13,991 nt of DNA, from NCBI GenBank assembly GCA_022563275.1, contig JADFNR010000092.1, positions 1 to 13,991 on the forward strand, in the 5' to 3' direction. Shown piece after piece: positions 13,986 through 13,991 of this stretch (positions are counted from its first letter, which is position 1; every line of letters starts with the position of its first letter). This DNA comes from Chloroflexota bacterium (GTDB taxonomy: Bacteria > Chloroflexota > Dehalococcoidia > UBA3495). The position numbers and the translations under genes were made by a program. The notes under the pieces were generated by a model. That model had not been told where the DNA came from. It saw only the letters and a list, made by a program, of their open reading frames with translations, and searched no databases.

Positions 13986-13991
13986 TCCCGA

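Overview
The window is GC-rich chromosomal DNA that looks like a free-living bacterium, most likely a Chloroflexota lineage such as SAR202/Dehalococcoidia-type organisms. That assignment is inference. It rests on the mix of a NurA-type nuclease, flavin oxidoreductases, a group-1 luciferase-like monooxygenase and a stand-alone pst operon, on frequent TTG starts (five of the longer genes), and on the style of the intergenic hairpins. No rRNA, tRNA, CRISPR array, transposase or phage gene was seen.

Layout. Positions 1-440 (+) hold the 3' end of a NurA-domain nuclease gene. A nitronate monooxygenase gene (538-1515, +) follows, with a similar hairpin repeat on each side. A two-gene minus-strand unit (4017 to 1573) encodes an FAD-dependent DAO-family oxidoreductase and an exported HExxH protein. 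A 319-bp divergent intergenic region (4018-4336) contains promoters facing both ways and the most interesting element of the window. Rightward from it run a siroheme [4Fe-4S] sulfite/nitrite reductase (4361-6238) and uroporphyrinogen-III synthase hemD (6251-7099). A convergent region with a perfect 30-bp palindromic terminator separates these from minus-strand genes: a small two-helix membrane protein (7381-7791) and the complete phosphate uptake operon pstS-pstC-pstA-pstB-phoU (12413 down to 8005). A luciferase-like monooxygenase (12586-13614, +) diverges from pstS. The last 377 bp contain no gene but several intergenic repeats.

Main discovery. Between a near-consensus promoter (TTGACA-17-TAGACT, 4156-4184) and the reductase gene lies a 22-codon ORF (4193-4261). 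Its ATG falls at the predicted transcription start, so it would be translated leaderless. It contains five Cys codons within seven positions (Cys-Cys-Cys-Thr-Cys-Thr-Cys). Downstream are a rho-independent terminator (4302-4334) and possible mutually exclusive pairings, then the reductase Shine-Dalgarno and TTG start. This has the architecture of a trp/his-type attenuator sensing cysteine or charged tRNA-Cys. It makes biological sense ahead of a sulfite reductase (sulfite to sulfide for cysteine synthesis) and the hemD gene that feeds its siroheme cofactor. All five leader Cys codons are TGT, while all nine Cys codons of the reductase are TGC.

How the genes fit together. The reductase and hemD form a sulfur-assimilation/siroheme unit under presumed cysteine control. 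The pst-phoU genes form a high-affinity phosphate uptake operon from a predicted leaderless promoter. The flavoenzymes are probably independent catabolic or detoxifying oxidases.
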